64,000 nucleotides of DNA from Eumeta japonica (Eukaryota; Arthropoda; Insecta; Lepidoptera; Psychidae). Positions 34,200 to 45,882 of the stretch are shown piece after piece (the stretch's first letter is position 1; each line of letters begins with the position of its first letter). The notes beneath the pieces were generated by a model. That model was not told the origin of the DNA and did no database searches. It worked only from the letters and a program-made list of their open reading frames with translations. Position numbers and translations under genes: made by a program. Where the stretch lies: positions 227,746 through 291,745 of the forward strand of contig BGZK01000762.1 in the NCBI GenBank assembly GCA_005406025.1, read 5' to 3'.

Positions 34200-35160
34200 T
34201 GAATAACTAGGACGTCATTGTAATTGACGATTTAAACAGATTTCAATATGATGAAACAGGCTCTTGAAAGCCGGTACCAATTCAAGAGCGCATGTTTTAA
34301 GCACAACGGAAGATATTTCATTTGGACCAGTCGACTTGTCGATGTCAAAGCGAAAAGTGCTTTACATGCGGATAACGAATTTGTGCTATAAACTTTTGTA
34401 CCGAAAATTGATTATTTTTTAATGTTTCCATCATTCACAGTCGAACTTGACCCAAAAAAAAGAATCCAATAGATCGGCTTTTCCTTTTGTGGTATCGGCA
34501 AGTGAACCATCCTTCTTGCATAGGGATGGAAACCATTGTTGACAGAAATTATTTTGGACAACTTTGGTAAAAGGCAAAAACGTGAGATCCCAATACAGTA
34601 TTTCATCAATTCTGCTAATAAACCCGAATTTAGACAGCCCTGTTTTTCGTTATAAAGTCTGGAGTCAGATATCGTTCTTTTGCTTGAGTAAGTCAATATA
34701 TAATTTTTAGCGGCCATGGCATTCGGTAAGACTCGGTAGCATTTTTTGCTTACGATGGAAAGTTGTTTTTAAAAACTTATCAAAGAAGGATTGATAGTCG
34801 AAAGGCGGTAAAATCATCCGATATGAAACCAATACAATTCGATGTGTAGGACGCAAAGAAAGTACACTTCTCATCCTAATCTTCTGTCTTACATTGTCAA
34901 ACACAATGCTGATATTAATCATAGTGGGTGTATGAGGAGTATCACATTTTGAATCAAGCAACCCGAATGGAATATCAATGGATAACTTATAAATGTCGAG
35001 ATATGAATTCAACAGAAGATCTGACAAAGACAGGGTAACGTTTAGTGTTCGCGTGGGCGATGATGATATAAGCCAAAGTAAAGCATTTACAGATGTCCCC
35101 GCATGATCAATATGTATGTAATTCAAGCTACTCAGCGTGGTGGACATTGTCATCTATCAG
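34200..35160 (-). pseudogene. Jockey-like LINE relic: pre-RT region and start of RT
   Basis: On the minus strand, a 148-codon frame (35153-34707) and a further one (34717-34412) are followed in another frame by 'DIDKSTGPNEISSVVLKTC' and 'LELVPAFKSLF' (about 34350-34250). The last two match the start of the RT domain of Jockey-type LINEs (the DVxKSxGPDGIPxxVLK signature). The two longer frames fit the variable linker between endonuclease and RT. Stops and frame changes show it is inactive. The catalytic RT motifs and the 3' end are missing at this locus. The region 34080-34200 may be further LINE sequence but is not resolved. Confidence 0.75.
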
Positions 35161-35452
35161 CTCGAGCATGGAGTCAACCGCTATATAAATTATTTGAATA
35201 AATTGTTCTATTTCTTTATTAAGATCTGTAGAGTATATAAATGTACAAATACGGTCATTGTAATCTGTGTATGCTTAAAAAGTAGACCGATCGGCAGAAT
35301 TTAAGACTGTCGAGACATCAACAGAAATTATCTTTCTGAAAATAGAGAATGCAAACACCAGACACAATAACTGCACCAACTTATTTCTTGGATAATCTAA
35401 ATGTGATATGGAAGACGGAGAAGAGATTTGTGTCTCGTTTTAAACAGAATAA
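35161..35452. other. Non-coding stretch, possibly decayed LINE upstream part
   Basis: The endonuclease domain of the adjacent minus-strand LINE would lie here, but I cannot read it convincingly. Confidence 0.3.
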
Positions 35453-35788
35453 AGCCGGTTTCACCGTCTCAAGACGGCGGTTGACGGTGTTTACTTTTTA
35501 ATGGGTTCCCCTAATGTTGCAAGAATCAGTAGACAGTATGGAGATGCCATTATTGGTTGCCTCCGTTCGATCCCGGTAGAAAAAATGCGCATGCCAGAAT
35601 ACAACGAGCGACGAACTCTGAAGGTGTCTTTGTTCAAAGAATACGTCTTTGAACTAAAGACAACTTCAAAAGCTGCTATTTCATATTTGAGGGATTATCA
35701 TAATATATCGGTTGAGCCGACCTATTTTTGTACTGCAACCAAATTAGTTACACATGGTTTTGCTACAAATCGATTTGAACTGAGATAA
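35453..35788 (+). CDS. Unidentified open frame (112 codons) followed by an A-tail
   Basis: The frame is open from just after a TAA at 35450-35452 to a TAA at 35786-35788, with an internal ATG at 35501. Its composition is protein-like: a basic, mixed stretch (RISRQYGDAIIGCLRSIP), MRMPEYNERRTLKVSL, then a C-terminal part with two cysteine-containing aromatic stretches. AATAAA follows at 35790-35795 and a run of 11 A at 35793-35803, immediately after the stop. That arrangement fits a reverse-transcribed (processed) fragment or the 3' end of a retroelement gene better than a normal gene. No domain is recognised. It is adjacent to, but opposite in strand from, the LINE relic. Confidence 0.35.
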   Translation, partial: SRFHRLKTAVDGVYFLMGSPNVARISRQYGDAIIGCLRSIPVEKMRMPEYNERRTLKVSLFKEYVFELKTTSKAAISYLRDYHNISVEPTYFCTATKLVTHGFATNRFELR

Positions 35789-35809
35789 TAATAAAAAAAA
35801 AAATTGAAC

Positions 35810-37015
35810 ACCTTGTTATTTCATAAATACAGATACGAACCAAATCAATCACAATGTTTTCGAAATGGTTACGTGAAAATATTTATTTGTTAGTTAAACA
35901 AAATTAAAGGACAAGCCGAACATGTAACATTTTATGCAGAGAGGAACGCGTTATTCACCGAAATCGTTTTATAAGGCAGTTGAGTGACGCTATTGCTTCG
36001 AATGGAAAACGAACACGTTGTTTCACGGCAAATGTGTTCGCGATCGTCGATAAAATACTGCATTCGGGGCAGTAAAAGGGAACGCTTTAAGACATTGATC
36101 GGAGTGGAATGTATCGAGAAGCTTTCTTAGGGTTTTTAGGGATGCAATAAATGATTTATTTCATTGCTAATGCTTTTTTTTTTTTCAATATGTTAAATTG
36201 CTGTCGGCCCGTTATTCAGTCGGCTTGGCGTGATCGCGAAATTTGGTTTCTATTTCGAGATCAAGGATTACGGCACTGGTTACGTATGTTATGCCGTTGG
36301 ATTTAATGTTTATTTAACATTGTTACTAAGATTAAATAACAATTTAGATACAATACTTATTTACACTTAATAAGTAAGCGTAGTGTAATTTCGTTATGAT
36401 GATTTAATATGTTAATTTAAGAAAACGGTATGAAATTAAAGTCTCTCGTCTAAAAGTAAAATTCCGAACTGTATAGAACAATATGAGCGACGATGTCTTG
36501 GACGTTACGACCGCCGATGTTGCGGTTATTTTTATTTTCAGACGTTTTATAAAGTTTATTTTGATGCACGTTCTCATTTTACTGCAACGTTTGTTTTATG
36601 TGCACTTCGGCAATAAGGAGTTTTATATCCGTTTTCTCCTTGGCGGTTTGTCAGTGCCCTGATTTTTTTTTTAATCAAGGTAATAGCTACCGTTGTTAGG
36701 AAATTTGATTAAGTTAATAGCCACTTGAAGACGTTCGATCCAAACCAATCCACTCTGGGAAAATTGCGGTGAATATTTTGTCCGGTAGGTACTCGATTAC
36801 GCAAATGTTTTTACTATTACAGTATTTTAAATTGTAATTGTATGAATATATCTACCTATGTATGACATTAAAAAATGTCGATGGTGTAATTACTACGTAT
36901 AAGGGATTTTAAGCTACATAAAACGTTAAGGGAAAATATCTTTTGTGTTCACAGAAACGCCATATGAGTAATTTCTACAGATGAGCTTGCAGAATAAAAG
37001 AAAAGATGGAAAAAA
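35810..37015. other. Mostly AT-rich non-coding stretch
   Basis: No supported gene. Some patches (35940-36070, 36210-36290, 36480-36660) are less AT-rich and could be parts of conserved non-coding sequence. Confidence 0.35.
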
Positions 37016-37019
37016 AAAA

Positions 37020-37375
37020 CCGCCTTTGAAGTACTTCAAAGTCCGCAACCGATCAAAACGCCCGGACCACAATTTAGTCGTGGTGCGTTTGCAGCTACAT
37101 AAAAATGAATAAATTGCAACCAATCGCCAGCAGAAAGATGAGTTTCGGTGTACATAAATTGTCCAAACATGATTGCGTGTATTGTTGCGATAAATAAAAT
37201 GTGCTTGTAATTTGAGGATGAATTTAATGTTAGGTAGATTTACAAACTTATTGATCAAGACTAATTTATAGCGAGTAAACCGAGCGAGTCTGTAGCTGCA
37301 GCGAGAGTGCGCTGTCCCGCGCACCGCGCGCTCGCTGCACCCCCGCAATTGGTTGCCGCTGTTAATTAATGCGTC
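37020..37375. promoter_or_regulatory. Candidate cis-regulatory island with palindromic TCF-like site
   Basis: This non-repetitive, G+C-richer block contains a perfect 18-bp palindrome (ctttgaagtacttcaaag, 37024-37041) built of two inverted CTTTGAA words, the core recognised by TCF/LEF factors in many animals. It also contains the shared 24-bp module at 37140-37163 and a TAATTAAT homeodomain-type word at 37354-37361 next to a CG-rich stretch. The long minus-strand frame across it (36926-37348) has no domain. A regulatory role is inferred only from motif content and base composition. Confidence 0.35.
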
Positions 37376-37479
37376 AACAGTCCGAAAATATTAAAATCGA
37401 CATTTATTGATATTTTAAAATGTGTATATATAGTGTAATACATGTGTTATTTGATACAAGAATAACGTAACGGTAGTGT

Positions 37480-37830
37480 TATGATTGATCTTTTTGGTTA
37501 TAATTACAATCAGGCTGATAAAGTTATTAGGTGTGCCGTTAATGTAACTTGGTTTAGAATGTTAGATGGCATAATAGTATCTACATCAAAGTACATTAGG
37601 TTGATTTAGTATGACATTGACGGTAGGTTTGTATAAAATTTGGTAGATGAAAAATATAATATTGACGATTCATTCGTTTATAGTTGGTAAATGAAATAAA
37701 TATGCGATATTAACAATTCATTTGGCTGTTTAGATATGTTTAATATTTAATTGGTTGGTTGGTTAAATAACTTTTTATTGATAGTTAATATAATTTTATT
37801 CGTAGTTGAATTAATGAGATGACTTATTAG
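37480..37830. repeat. Degenerate TTGATT/TTGGTT-rich tract, copy B
   Basis: Imperfect words ttggttggttgg, ttgattt, ttggtaga and ttgacgatt dominate, as in the tract at 19690-19990. Confidence 0.4.
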
Positions 37831-38285
37831 TAGTGTAGATATAAATTTGGACAATTTGGACTTTTAAACGATTAAGGTTATACGTGTGCGTATATGTACA
37901 TATAAATACGTATAATAACGATTTGAGTTTAAGTTAGAGCAGAGACAATATGTACTATCGTAGATCAGAGATTATAGGAAAAAAAAAATTAAACGAACAT
38001 TCGTTAGAGGCGTCCGTAGAAAAAAACCGGGACGAGGACGAGGGGACGCTTGGGGTTGAAACGCGCCCTTCCCCTTTTTACACGAAGGAAGGAAACGCGA
38101 AAGTGTCACGACAAAGAAGCGGAGTTGATCTTTAGGCGCGAAGGAATTCGGGCGGAAAAACGAGATCGCGGCCTATCTTGAGATTTTCCTATTTTTCTTT
38201 GAGCAAAATATTAATACGTTCGAGTGCAATCCGATTGAAGTGGTGTGCAGCAGTCGGGAAGGTGTCGCAAGGTGGTGGCCGTGAT
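37831..38285. other. Non-coding stretch
   Basis: 38020-38180 is G+C-richer (gacgaggacgaggggacgc) with a 61-codon frame of no recognised type. It may belong to a conserved non-coding element. Confidence 0.3.
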
Positions 38286-38289
38286 TGAC

Positions 38290-38530
38290 AGAAAAGATAA
38301 ACTTTCAGGGGGAGTCCAGTCAGGGGGAGTTTTGATGGCGCATTAAGCACTTCGTCAATCCCTCCTCCATCAGATATCCTACTTCTACCCGAGATCGGCA
38401 ACGCACAAGTGACTCCTTGGGGTTTGCGAGTGCCTATGGATGGCGATGAGTACGTACTCTTTGGTGTACGTACTCATCGCGTACGTATTAAGTCCGTTTG
38501 CACCTCGAAAATGCTATAGAAAAAGCTATC
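38290..38530 (-). repeat. Lepidopteran dispersed repeat, copy 5, with an internal palindrome
   Basis: 'ccctcctccatcagatatcctacttctaccc', 'aacgcacaagtgactcc' and 'gtttgcgagtgcctatggatggcgatgag', followed by 'cctcgaaaatgct', parallel the copy at 58720-58895. Within it, 38443-38457 (gcgatgagtacgtac) is perfectly inverted at 38466-38480 with an 8-nt loop, a feature absent from the other copies. Confidence 0.75.
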
Positions 38531-40785
38531 TTTATATAAAATGTAAGGTCTTTCCAACTTTAAATTTCTTGCTCTAAAGGTGTAATAATCAATACGTGTT
38601 TTAGTTTACTGATTCATGCGACATCATTGAATATTTGTTGTTTATTGTTCATTATATATATTATCTGTTTAAAATTACTTAAAAACTGGATAAATAGCTA
38701 GAGCCGTTCCGATCGTGCTTTTAATAGTCAAACTTTTGATTCGTTACACATAATTGAGAGTGAGCAATCTCTTTAAAAATTTCATTGTTTTGTTATTCAT
38801 TTCTTGAAAAATGTTTAACATCTTCTATTTAAAATTACCATATAAAAATATAATTTCGAAAATCAACGTGTACACTCGCAACATCAAGAGGACGTCTTGT
38901 ACTTGTTCAGCGTGCAGCTAAATTAAAAAAAGTTTATGTTGTAGTGGTCACAGTTTATGCCGCTGTTATATTTAATATAGTCGTATATGAAAATATGGCA
39001 TTCAAGAATATTTTCTGTAAGGTGGCAGTTTTGATTTTTATTAACTTCTCCTGTTTTCCATGGTGTTTACGATATATATAGTACACTATCAGGTCTCTAA
39101 GAATATCGACATGTAATGTTTCGTGTCAGGGTGCCACTCTCATTCTAGACGAATGCACAATATTATCTAATACGTACCTTTCGAAAAATATAGACACGTC
39201 TGTAAGAATACAAGAGCAACTTTTTATGTCAGTAACATATCAATAACAATGGTTACTTTTCAATATTACAATTGTGTGTGGACAGTTCTTCATAACAAAA
39301 AAAATAAACCAGTAAATTCCAACAAACAATCCAATTTTAGCTATTTTATCCACCCGCCGTAAATTATAATTTAGCAATGATTTATTCTGATCTCGATCCC
39401 GCTCTCTGTTTCGATTGTAGCGCTGATTTCTATTCCAGTGTTGGCCCCAATGCCGATCTAAATCTTTGATCCTTTTTGAAAATAAGTAGATTTTGTACTT
39501 TTTTTTTGTACATAAAAAGTCTCCTGTTTTTTGTTCCAGTAGATAATCTACTTTTCCGCGAAGGCAATGCTAAGTTTCAACAACGAAGCGGTACATATTT
39601 TTCATGTATATAAATGTTCAGCTAGTTTTAACTTTAAAATGTTCGAAATGAGAAAACAAAAACCTTTTTATATATTTTTCATTTAAATAAATTAAACAAA
39701 GCGTTGTCTATTTTATTTCTTAGCATCATTCAGATGAATAATGATCGCTACGGGTTAGTTGATAATCATTTTCTTTTAACGAGGGTCGTACACACGTGCG
39801 CTGGTAACTACCCGTGACCCATAAACATAGACCAAATCCGTGACACGTTTTAGGAAGATTGTAACTTAGTTCCTTTTTCCATAGAATACTTTAGCTGCAA
39901 AACTATTTTTCGTTTGTATTCGAATGTTTCAGCTGAAAGCTAAATGTGATTTTTATTTCTACAAATATTTCTCAATAGCTTAGACATTAACGGAGAGGTA
40001 ATGAATTTTATACAGGAATCTCTTACAAGTACAGTGTTAATATTGAAATAGACCGTGATACATATTTATTAATCAATTCTGTGAGAGTCACACAAAAGCA
40101 GTACTAGATCGGGTGAATGTCCTATACTTAAAATGAAATTTTTATTGAATGACAAGGGTGTTGTAGATTTTTTTTGCACATTTTTCTTAACTAGTTTTTA
40201 CAGCTATAAACATTGTTGAGAACCCACGGTTGTGAATGATGACTATCAAATGATGGTATTGAGTCGTCGTGTCCAACTGAAGTACTTCAATCTACAGATC
40301 TACACATGGACGAATAAAGGGACAGTAATGTGAATGAATGGGGCGATAAGGCTAGACTATGAAATTTTAGACAAAAAGACACCTAAATAATAGTTTTTGA
40401 AGTGTTAAAAGAAAATGTAAAGAGGCTTTAATGTTTTTTTAATGTTTTATAATTATGTCAACAATTTCTAGATTCTCTTGATAATGACTTAAATTAGTTT
40501 CTTATTTGTTTTTTCTTTTACAAGAAAAAAATCGTATGTATTTCGTTGTATTTTTCATCGAGTGTTCCGTTTCAGTTGAGACATCGATGTTGCCAATTTT
40601 TCTAAGGCCCGTAAATAAACACAAACAAAGCGTTCTGAATTCGTCTTTCGTTCTAAAAAAAAAGGATGTCATACTTCTTGTCCCTCGTACTTTTTCAACT
40701 CAGAAATATTTTTACAATTTCGAAACTTACATTTGGCGTGATAAAATTTTTATTTAACCATTAATCACATATATCCTGTAACTGT
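38531..40785. other. AT-rich non-coding stretch with one repeat scrap
   Basis: At about 39350-39490, 'ccgccgtaaattataatttagc', 'ttctgatctcgatcccgctct' and 'gatcctttttgaaaataagtag' form a short copy of the GATTCC-type family. An 83-codon frame at 40506-40757 is AT-driven and unrecognised. No gene is supported. Confidence 0.4.
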
Positions 40786-40789
40786 CTAC

Positions 40790-41830
40790 TGGCTGAAAGT
40801 AATGATGTCGAATTGTTTTTCTCCGGAATCCTGAAAAGCAAAGAGAGGCTCTTCACTTTGCCGACATATCGATACGACGTGTTGAGTCGGGGTGTGATGC
40901 ATCAGTTTCCTAAATGCCCAAGTTTGTGATCGGCGTGTCGCGGCCTCCGACACTCCAGTTGAAAAAGACGTTTCCGAGATCCCAACCCGACGGCCAATAA
41001 AGTGATATTTATTTAAAATATCGCAGCTCCGCACGCCTTATACCGGAAAATATTTGGGAAAGCTCTTATCAACGGGAGTTTCTTGTAACTCAATTTGTCA
41101 ACTCCGCCCCGGCTACGGCGCTTCACCGCTTTCGTCCATCACATAATAATAATGCCAGCCTGTACGCGGCTCGCGCGATCCCTTAAAATTAATTCTCCTT
41201 TCGCTCCCGACTCAAAAGGCTCATATTTTTTTTTTGGCACCGAAAATAAACACCGTCAGCGGAGTTTTAGCGCAATTTCCAGTTTCGCTAACGAATTTCG
41301 AGGTTCCGTCCGTGTGGGAATGCCGAAACGTAATTCGGGCACTTGACGTCCCCCTCCCGAGCGATGGCGCGAAAAACTAAATTAGCTTTAGATTCGATGG
41401 CGTCGGGGGTGAAATTTAAAATTCGCGAAGGCCTTAACGCGAAGCGAGATGAACATTCGTCAAAATAAATCACCGTATTTACCGTCGTATCTACCGTATC
41501 GTACCGTACCGTATCGTATCTACCGTCACATTGTTCGGTCGGACGATTCGTCTCGAGCGCCTCTCTAGGTACAGCTATATTTATAGGCATCGATGACGTT
41601 TCGTAAGTGTCTAGATTTCCCGCATTGTACGAAAGCTTTCAAGATTATGCCCCCGAATGCCGGCGGCGTTTCGGAGCAATTGCACTGGATGCCCTCGATT
41701 ATCTCGTTGAATGGCGGCGAATGAATCGCGGATCGCAACAGACAATTAGGTCGATCGGGCGGGGCGGGGCGGGACGGGCGGGACGGACACCGCGGGGCAC
41801 GACTTTCGGTAGATAAATGAATTGCCATCG
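40790..41830. promoter_or_regulatory. Long CpG-rich island, candidate cis-regulatory module cluster
   Basis: About 1 kb of non-repetitive sequence is rich in CG dinucleotides, with several overlapping frames on both strands (a sign of composition rather than coding). It includes 'ggccaataaagtgatatttattt' in two parts, 'ttaaaattaatt', and a short 'taccgta' tandem at 41478-41525. A very G-rich patch (gggcggggcggggcgggac) is at 41758-41776. In AT-rich insect DNA such blocks are often conserved enhancers or promoters, but that is inference here. Confidence 0.35.
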
Positions 41831-42220
41831 CTCTGATGTAATTTACCGCAGAGCAATCACACGTCTCCGTTTGCAAAGATTCTATCATTATTTTGCTATG
41901 GTGGGATTAGGGTTTGTTGTGAAATATCTGTATTGATGAAAATAAACTTTCATATATGTATTACTTAATGTCACAAAAGTTAAACTAGTTAAAATTTATT
42001 TTCTAAGAGATTTTTTTTTCGTAAAATACCATGTTTTTTTATATTGGATTAATAATTTAAAAATATATTAATTTTTGATACCGATCCAGAATTTAAATAT
42101 CTAGAATTTCTGATGTATTTATAATGTACGGCTGTATTTCGGTTGCGTTAATAATATACAACAGAAATATACCATATTCATATAAAATTGTAATAGTACC
42201 TTTGTTTCTAGACGTGTTTT
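41831..42220. other. AT-rich non-coding stretch
   Basis: No supported feature. Confidence 0.4.
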
Positions 42221-42224
42221 TTAA

Positions 42225-42545
42225 AACAGAATTATTGAGGAGCAAACAAGCATGCGAGTCACTAGAGAGTAGGTGGTCACCGCCGCCATGGACACTCGCA
42301 ATCCCAGAGCAGTCACCAGTGTGTTTTCGGCCTCTTGGGTTGGGATACGATGTTCGATGAAGACGGGAGTAGAGTGATGGAGGGAGGAGTAAGTGATAGA
42401 GGGGAGAAAGCCAACAGAACTTCACTCACTAAACGAAAGGCGACAACGGAAGATATTATACTTTACGTCCGTATTGTGTAAGAGTGTCCACTAGTCGAGC
42501 CAACCCATCTTCGCGTGGCTCTACTACTACTACAATGTGATAAAA
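42225..42545 (+). repeat. Lepidopteran dispersed repeat, copy 6 (best preserved)
   Basis: 'gagcaaacaagcatgcgag', 'gtaggtggtcaccgccgcca', 'ggacactcgcaatcccagag' and 'tgttttcggcctcttgg' form the core. They are followed by 'gtagagtgatggagggagg' and, about 90 bp on, 'tactttacgtccgtattgtgtaagagtgt'. This copy shows the full order used to identify the others. Confidence 0.8.
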
Positions 42546-43680
42546 TTGTGTTTATATACATATATATACATTAGTCTAGGTTTATCTTCAAAAGGCTGAA
42601 CAGATTGCAATCTAATTTTGAAATGTAGATTACCTTTTGAATTATAAGATACTTATATATAACAAAAAAAAAAAATACAAAGTAAATTCGCAACATAAGA
42701 CCCTATTTACATTTTAATAATTTTATAGGAGAGCTAAAAAACTGCGAAATTTTTTTGTCTTCAAACTTTAGCAGCCTCATTAAGAACAAATAAGAGAAGA
42801 AAGAAGAAAAATATATATTTACACTCATAATTTATCAGAGAAACAAAAAACTTAGAAAAAATATTAAATTTAATGCTAATATTTTCAAAACTGATGGTGA
42901 CATACTTTATTTAGACCTTTAATACAAAAATTAAATTCATAGTTACATATTTATAACCATTTATTGTTATGGTAATTGTGAAGCAAAAATTAAAACGAAC
43001 CAATAAGGAATTTTTATTTAAATTTTAATTAAGTTGAAAGGCAATAAAATGGACGATAAAGCAAAAATTTAACGAAAACAATTAATTACTATTGTCACAA
43101 TTTACCGTTACGATTAGGAAGCTTTCATTAAAGTCGTGATATTGTGTAAAAATTATTATAGGTCTTGTAGGTCTACATATTTTTGAGCCGATATATATAG
43201 ATAAGGTTCGTCATACGTATTTTTTAGAACAATTTTTTTCTAAGGGTAAGATTTTGCCTCTAATTATAATCCTTATCTTTTTGAATTTCGTTCCACTCAA
43301 ATTATAATAAAAGATATTTTTTAGGCATATTTGTTGTATTTTTGCGATAGAACTTTAGCCATCTTATTTTACGACAGTTTACAACATCACAATCTACCTT
43401 TTTTACTTATATAATTCTCAATGTCTCTTACATTTATAAGAGCTTCTGATCTTATTTCATAGACATTAAATGGATGTTATTACTATAAATATATAAAATC
43501 TGGAACGGTGAAATATTGGTATATTAAGTTTAGCCCCTTTGTTGGTCGCATGGATGTTATTTCCGTGTTCCATTTGACTGTGAGCTTGCTCAAAATACTT
43601 TTCATTAATTTATGGTGTATCAAAACTTCAATGCATACAGCGGCAGGGATTGATACGCGTGTTTTGATTTTCACTCTAGA
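42546..43680. other. AT-rich non-coding stretch
   Basis: No supported gene or structured repeat. Confidence 0.4.
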
Positions 43681-43683
43681 GGT

Positions 43684-43798
43684 GTCGGACATAAATGTAA
43701 TGGGTTGCCAGCAATTTACTTTTCCATTAATAGCCACGGTCGGACATAAATGTAATCGGTTGCCAGCAGTTTACTTTTTCAATATTTTAATAGCCACG
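43684..43798. repeat. Tandem duplication of a 55-60 bp unit
   Basis: 43684-43738 and 43739-43798 both run from 'gtcggacataaatgtaat' through 'gttgccagca.tttact' to 'aatagccacg', differing by a short indel and a few substitutions. Confidence 0.9.
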
Positions 43799-44775
43799 AA
43801 CCGATATTAAAGGCCTATTTTTTTTCAATACCTTCGTGCCATCATTAACGCTAATAGGTGCATCGGTCTGTGTCAAAATCAGGCATGGTGAAGTTGGTGC
43901 ATGCGACTATCCCGAGTTTACAATTAATTTGGTTAGACGACGATGAAAGACGATTTCGGATAGCTTTTAAATCATACCCTATTCAACGTGTCCCATACGA
44001 CTGTGCTAAGTGTTCTTACTTTCATCACGTTGTCGTCATAGAATTAATTTTTTTTCTGAGCGATTTTCGTAGTTTTCCCTTTACTTGGCAAATAAAACAT
44101 TATCTTAATTTAGTTTGTTGACTTTTGTTAAGATAATTGGAAGAAAACTTCGTCGACATTAAAAAATAAAATAGGAGGCATTCTCCAATCAGTGAATTAG
44201 GAAACTCGCGATGTTTGGTTTTGAACTCGTATCGAAGTTACTGGAATCAGTGTTTAGTGGCATTTGAATACACTTTCATGTTAATTCTGAATATAAATAA
44301 AAATAACAGTGAAAATTACACCGTCACATACATATATATGTACATGGGATTACATCGTTTTAGTTATTCATTAAGGATAGATAATTATAATTAATAGAAT
44401 AACAAATATAAGGTTAGAAGAAATATAAATAGATAATTAGATAAACGTTGTTTTGGTTGAGAAAAAAATAAACATGCCTAGGGAATATTATTAATGACGT
44501 ATAAGCTTGCATGTTATTATGACTCATATAAAAATGGCGAACAAATATATTTTAAGATTAACAATAATTGTTTAGGTAATGAGTTCCTTTGACACTATCT
44601 AATAGCAACAAATTTTTGAAACTCTTCTAGTGGTACTCACACAACATTCTTTGAATTCTATTGAAATCATTTTTATTACCACTCCGTTTGTATGGAAATG
44701 AAATATTGTTTGTACAAATAAATTGCTTTGGTACATCATAAAGGACAGTTTTCAGCTGGTTTGAATAACGATGTT
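43799..44775. other. AT-rich non-coding stretch
   Basis: An 87-codon frame at 43858-44121 is not recognised. Nothing is supported. Confidence 0.35.
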
Positions 44776-44779
44776 TAGT

Positions 44780-44890
44780 AAACAGTAGCGATTTCCAAAA
44801 GAGGATCAAGATAGTCGTCGCAACCGGCACTAGAATAGAGATCAGGACCAGGATCGATATCAAGAGCTGGATTGGGGTCTGAAACAGTCA
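44780..44890 (-). repeat. Short copy of the GATTCC-type dispersed repeat
   Basis: The minus strand reads as 'ccagctcttgatatcgatcctgg...gatctctattctagtgccgg', the same style of degenerate array as 24150-24370 and 53150-53800. Confidence 0.45.
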
Positions 44891-45445
44891 TTGCTAAATT
44901 TTAATTTGTGCACAGCGATGAAGAAAGCAACTCAAATTTAAAGTAACTTAATTATTTATGATAACAGGTCCTATTGAATACAAGTAAAACACTTAGTTCA
45001 ATTTATTTTTTTATGTAAATGCAAGAATCGGCTAAAGAATAAAGTTGACGTAAACTCGATTACACTTATGTAGTCTTGAGACATATTTGTTTGCCTTGTG
45101 TAAGAGTTTATAAAATTAAATGTCATGCCGTTAAACAATATGAGCACTGGAATGTTATAAAAAAAATTATACCTGATATTTATTGATTGTTTGTAACGTG
45201 TTAAAATGTAATAGTTTTATTCTTGATACGTCGTCATAATTGGAAAACTTATATCGAAACACGAGACTAGTAACAATGGTAAGATGGAGGAGAGTCAAGT
45301 CAAGAAGAAGCGAGACTGGGAGAGAAGTTATAAACCTAAATAGTAGTTTATTATCATGGAGCGACTCTAACAATTATAGTCAGAAAAGGAGACTTGTGAT
45401 TGTAAAAAGAATACGAGACGGTTTAAAAAAACGAGCAGTAACTTA
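44891..45445. other. AT-rich non-coding stretch
   Basis: No supported gene; a 69-codon Arg-rich frame at 45240-45449 has no recognised motif. Confidence 0.35.
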
Positions 45446-45449
45446 CTGA

Positions 45450-45545
45450 TACGAGGGCTGCTATTTACGTGTCCGGAATATCAAAAAGAAACAAACATTT
45501 TAATACGGTTTTATCGCTTTCCAAAATAAGAATGCACAATGCATC
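45450..45545 (-). mobile_element. Solo mariner-type terminal end
   Basis: Starts with tacgagggctgctattta and continues gtgtccgg, matching the reverse complement of the right end of the mariner at 47425-47451 with few differences. The following 'acggttttatcgctttccaaaat' resembles 'acgtggttttattgatttttaaaat' just inside the 46559 end. It is therefore the 3' end of a related element, or the outer end of a longer element interrupted by insertions. Confidence 0.65.
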
Positions 45546-45882
45546 GTATAATGTTTTTTTTTCAATACTCACTCATGCAAACAATAGAACATAGGCGTTA
45601 AATACAAATTTAATGTTATAAAATATAGCAAACGGGTACAAATTAATAAATACATTATTTGGTTGCGGTTTATAAATAAAAAAGTGTGTCAGCTCCGACG
45701 CACGAATGGAGTTTACTGCTTTAAGATGATATCGTACATATAGATTAGTATAATGGTAAATGAAAGCATCTATTATATTATTCAAAGCATAATACACAAT
45801 TCATTTATTTATGTTAATGGTAAAACAATTAATTCGTCATTTAAGAAAATATTGAAAATAATTATGTTATACAATAAATTTT
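45546..45882. other. AT-rich non-coding stretch
   Basis: Nothing is supported between the solo mariner end and the LINE endonuclease fragment. Confidence 0.35.

Noticed and set aside
41288..41888. Several frames of 70-107 codons on both strands
   Set aside because: All lie in a CpG-rich island where stops are rare by composition. No motif or consistent codon pattern is present.
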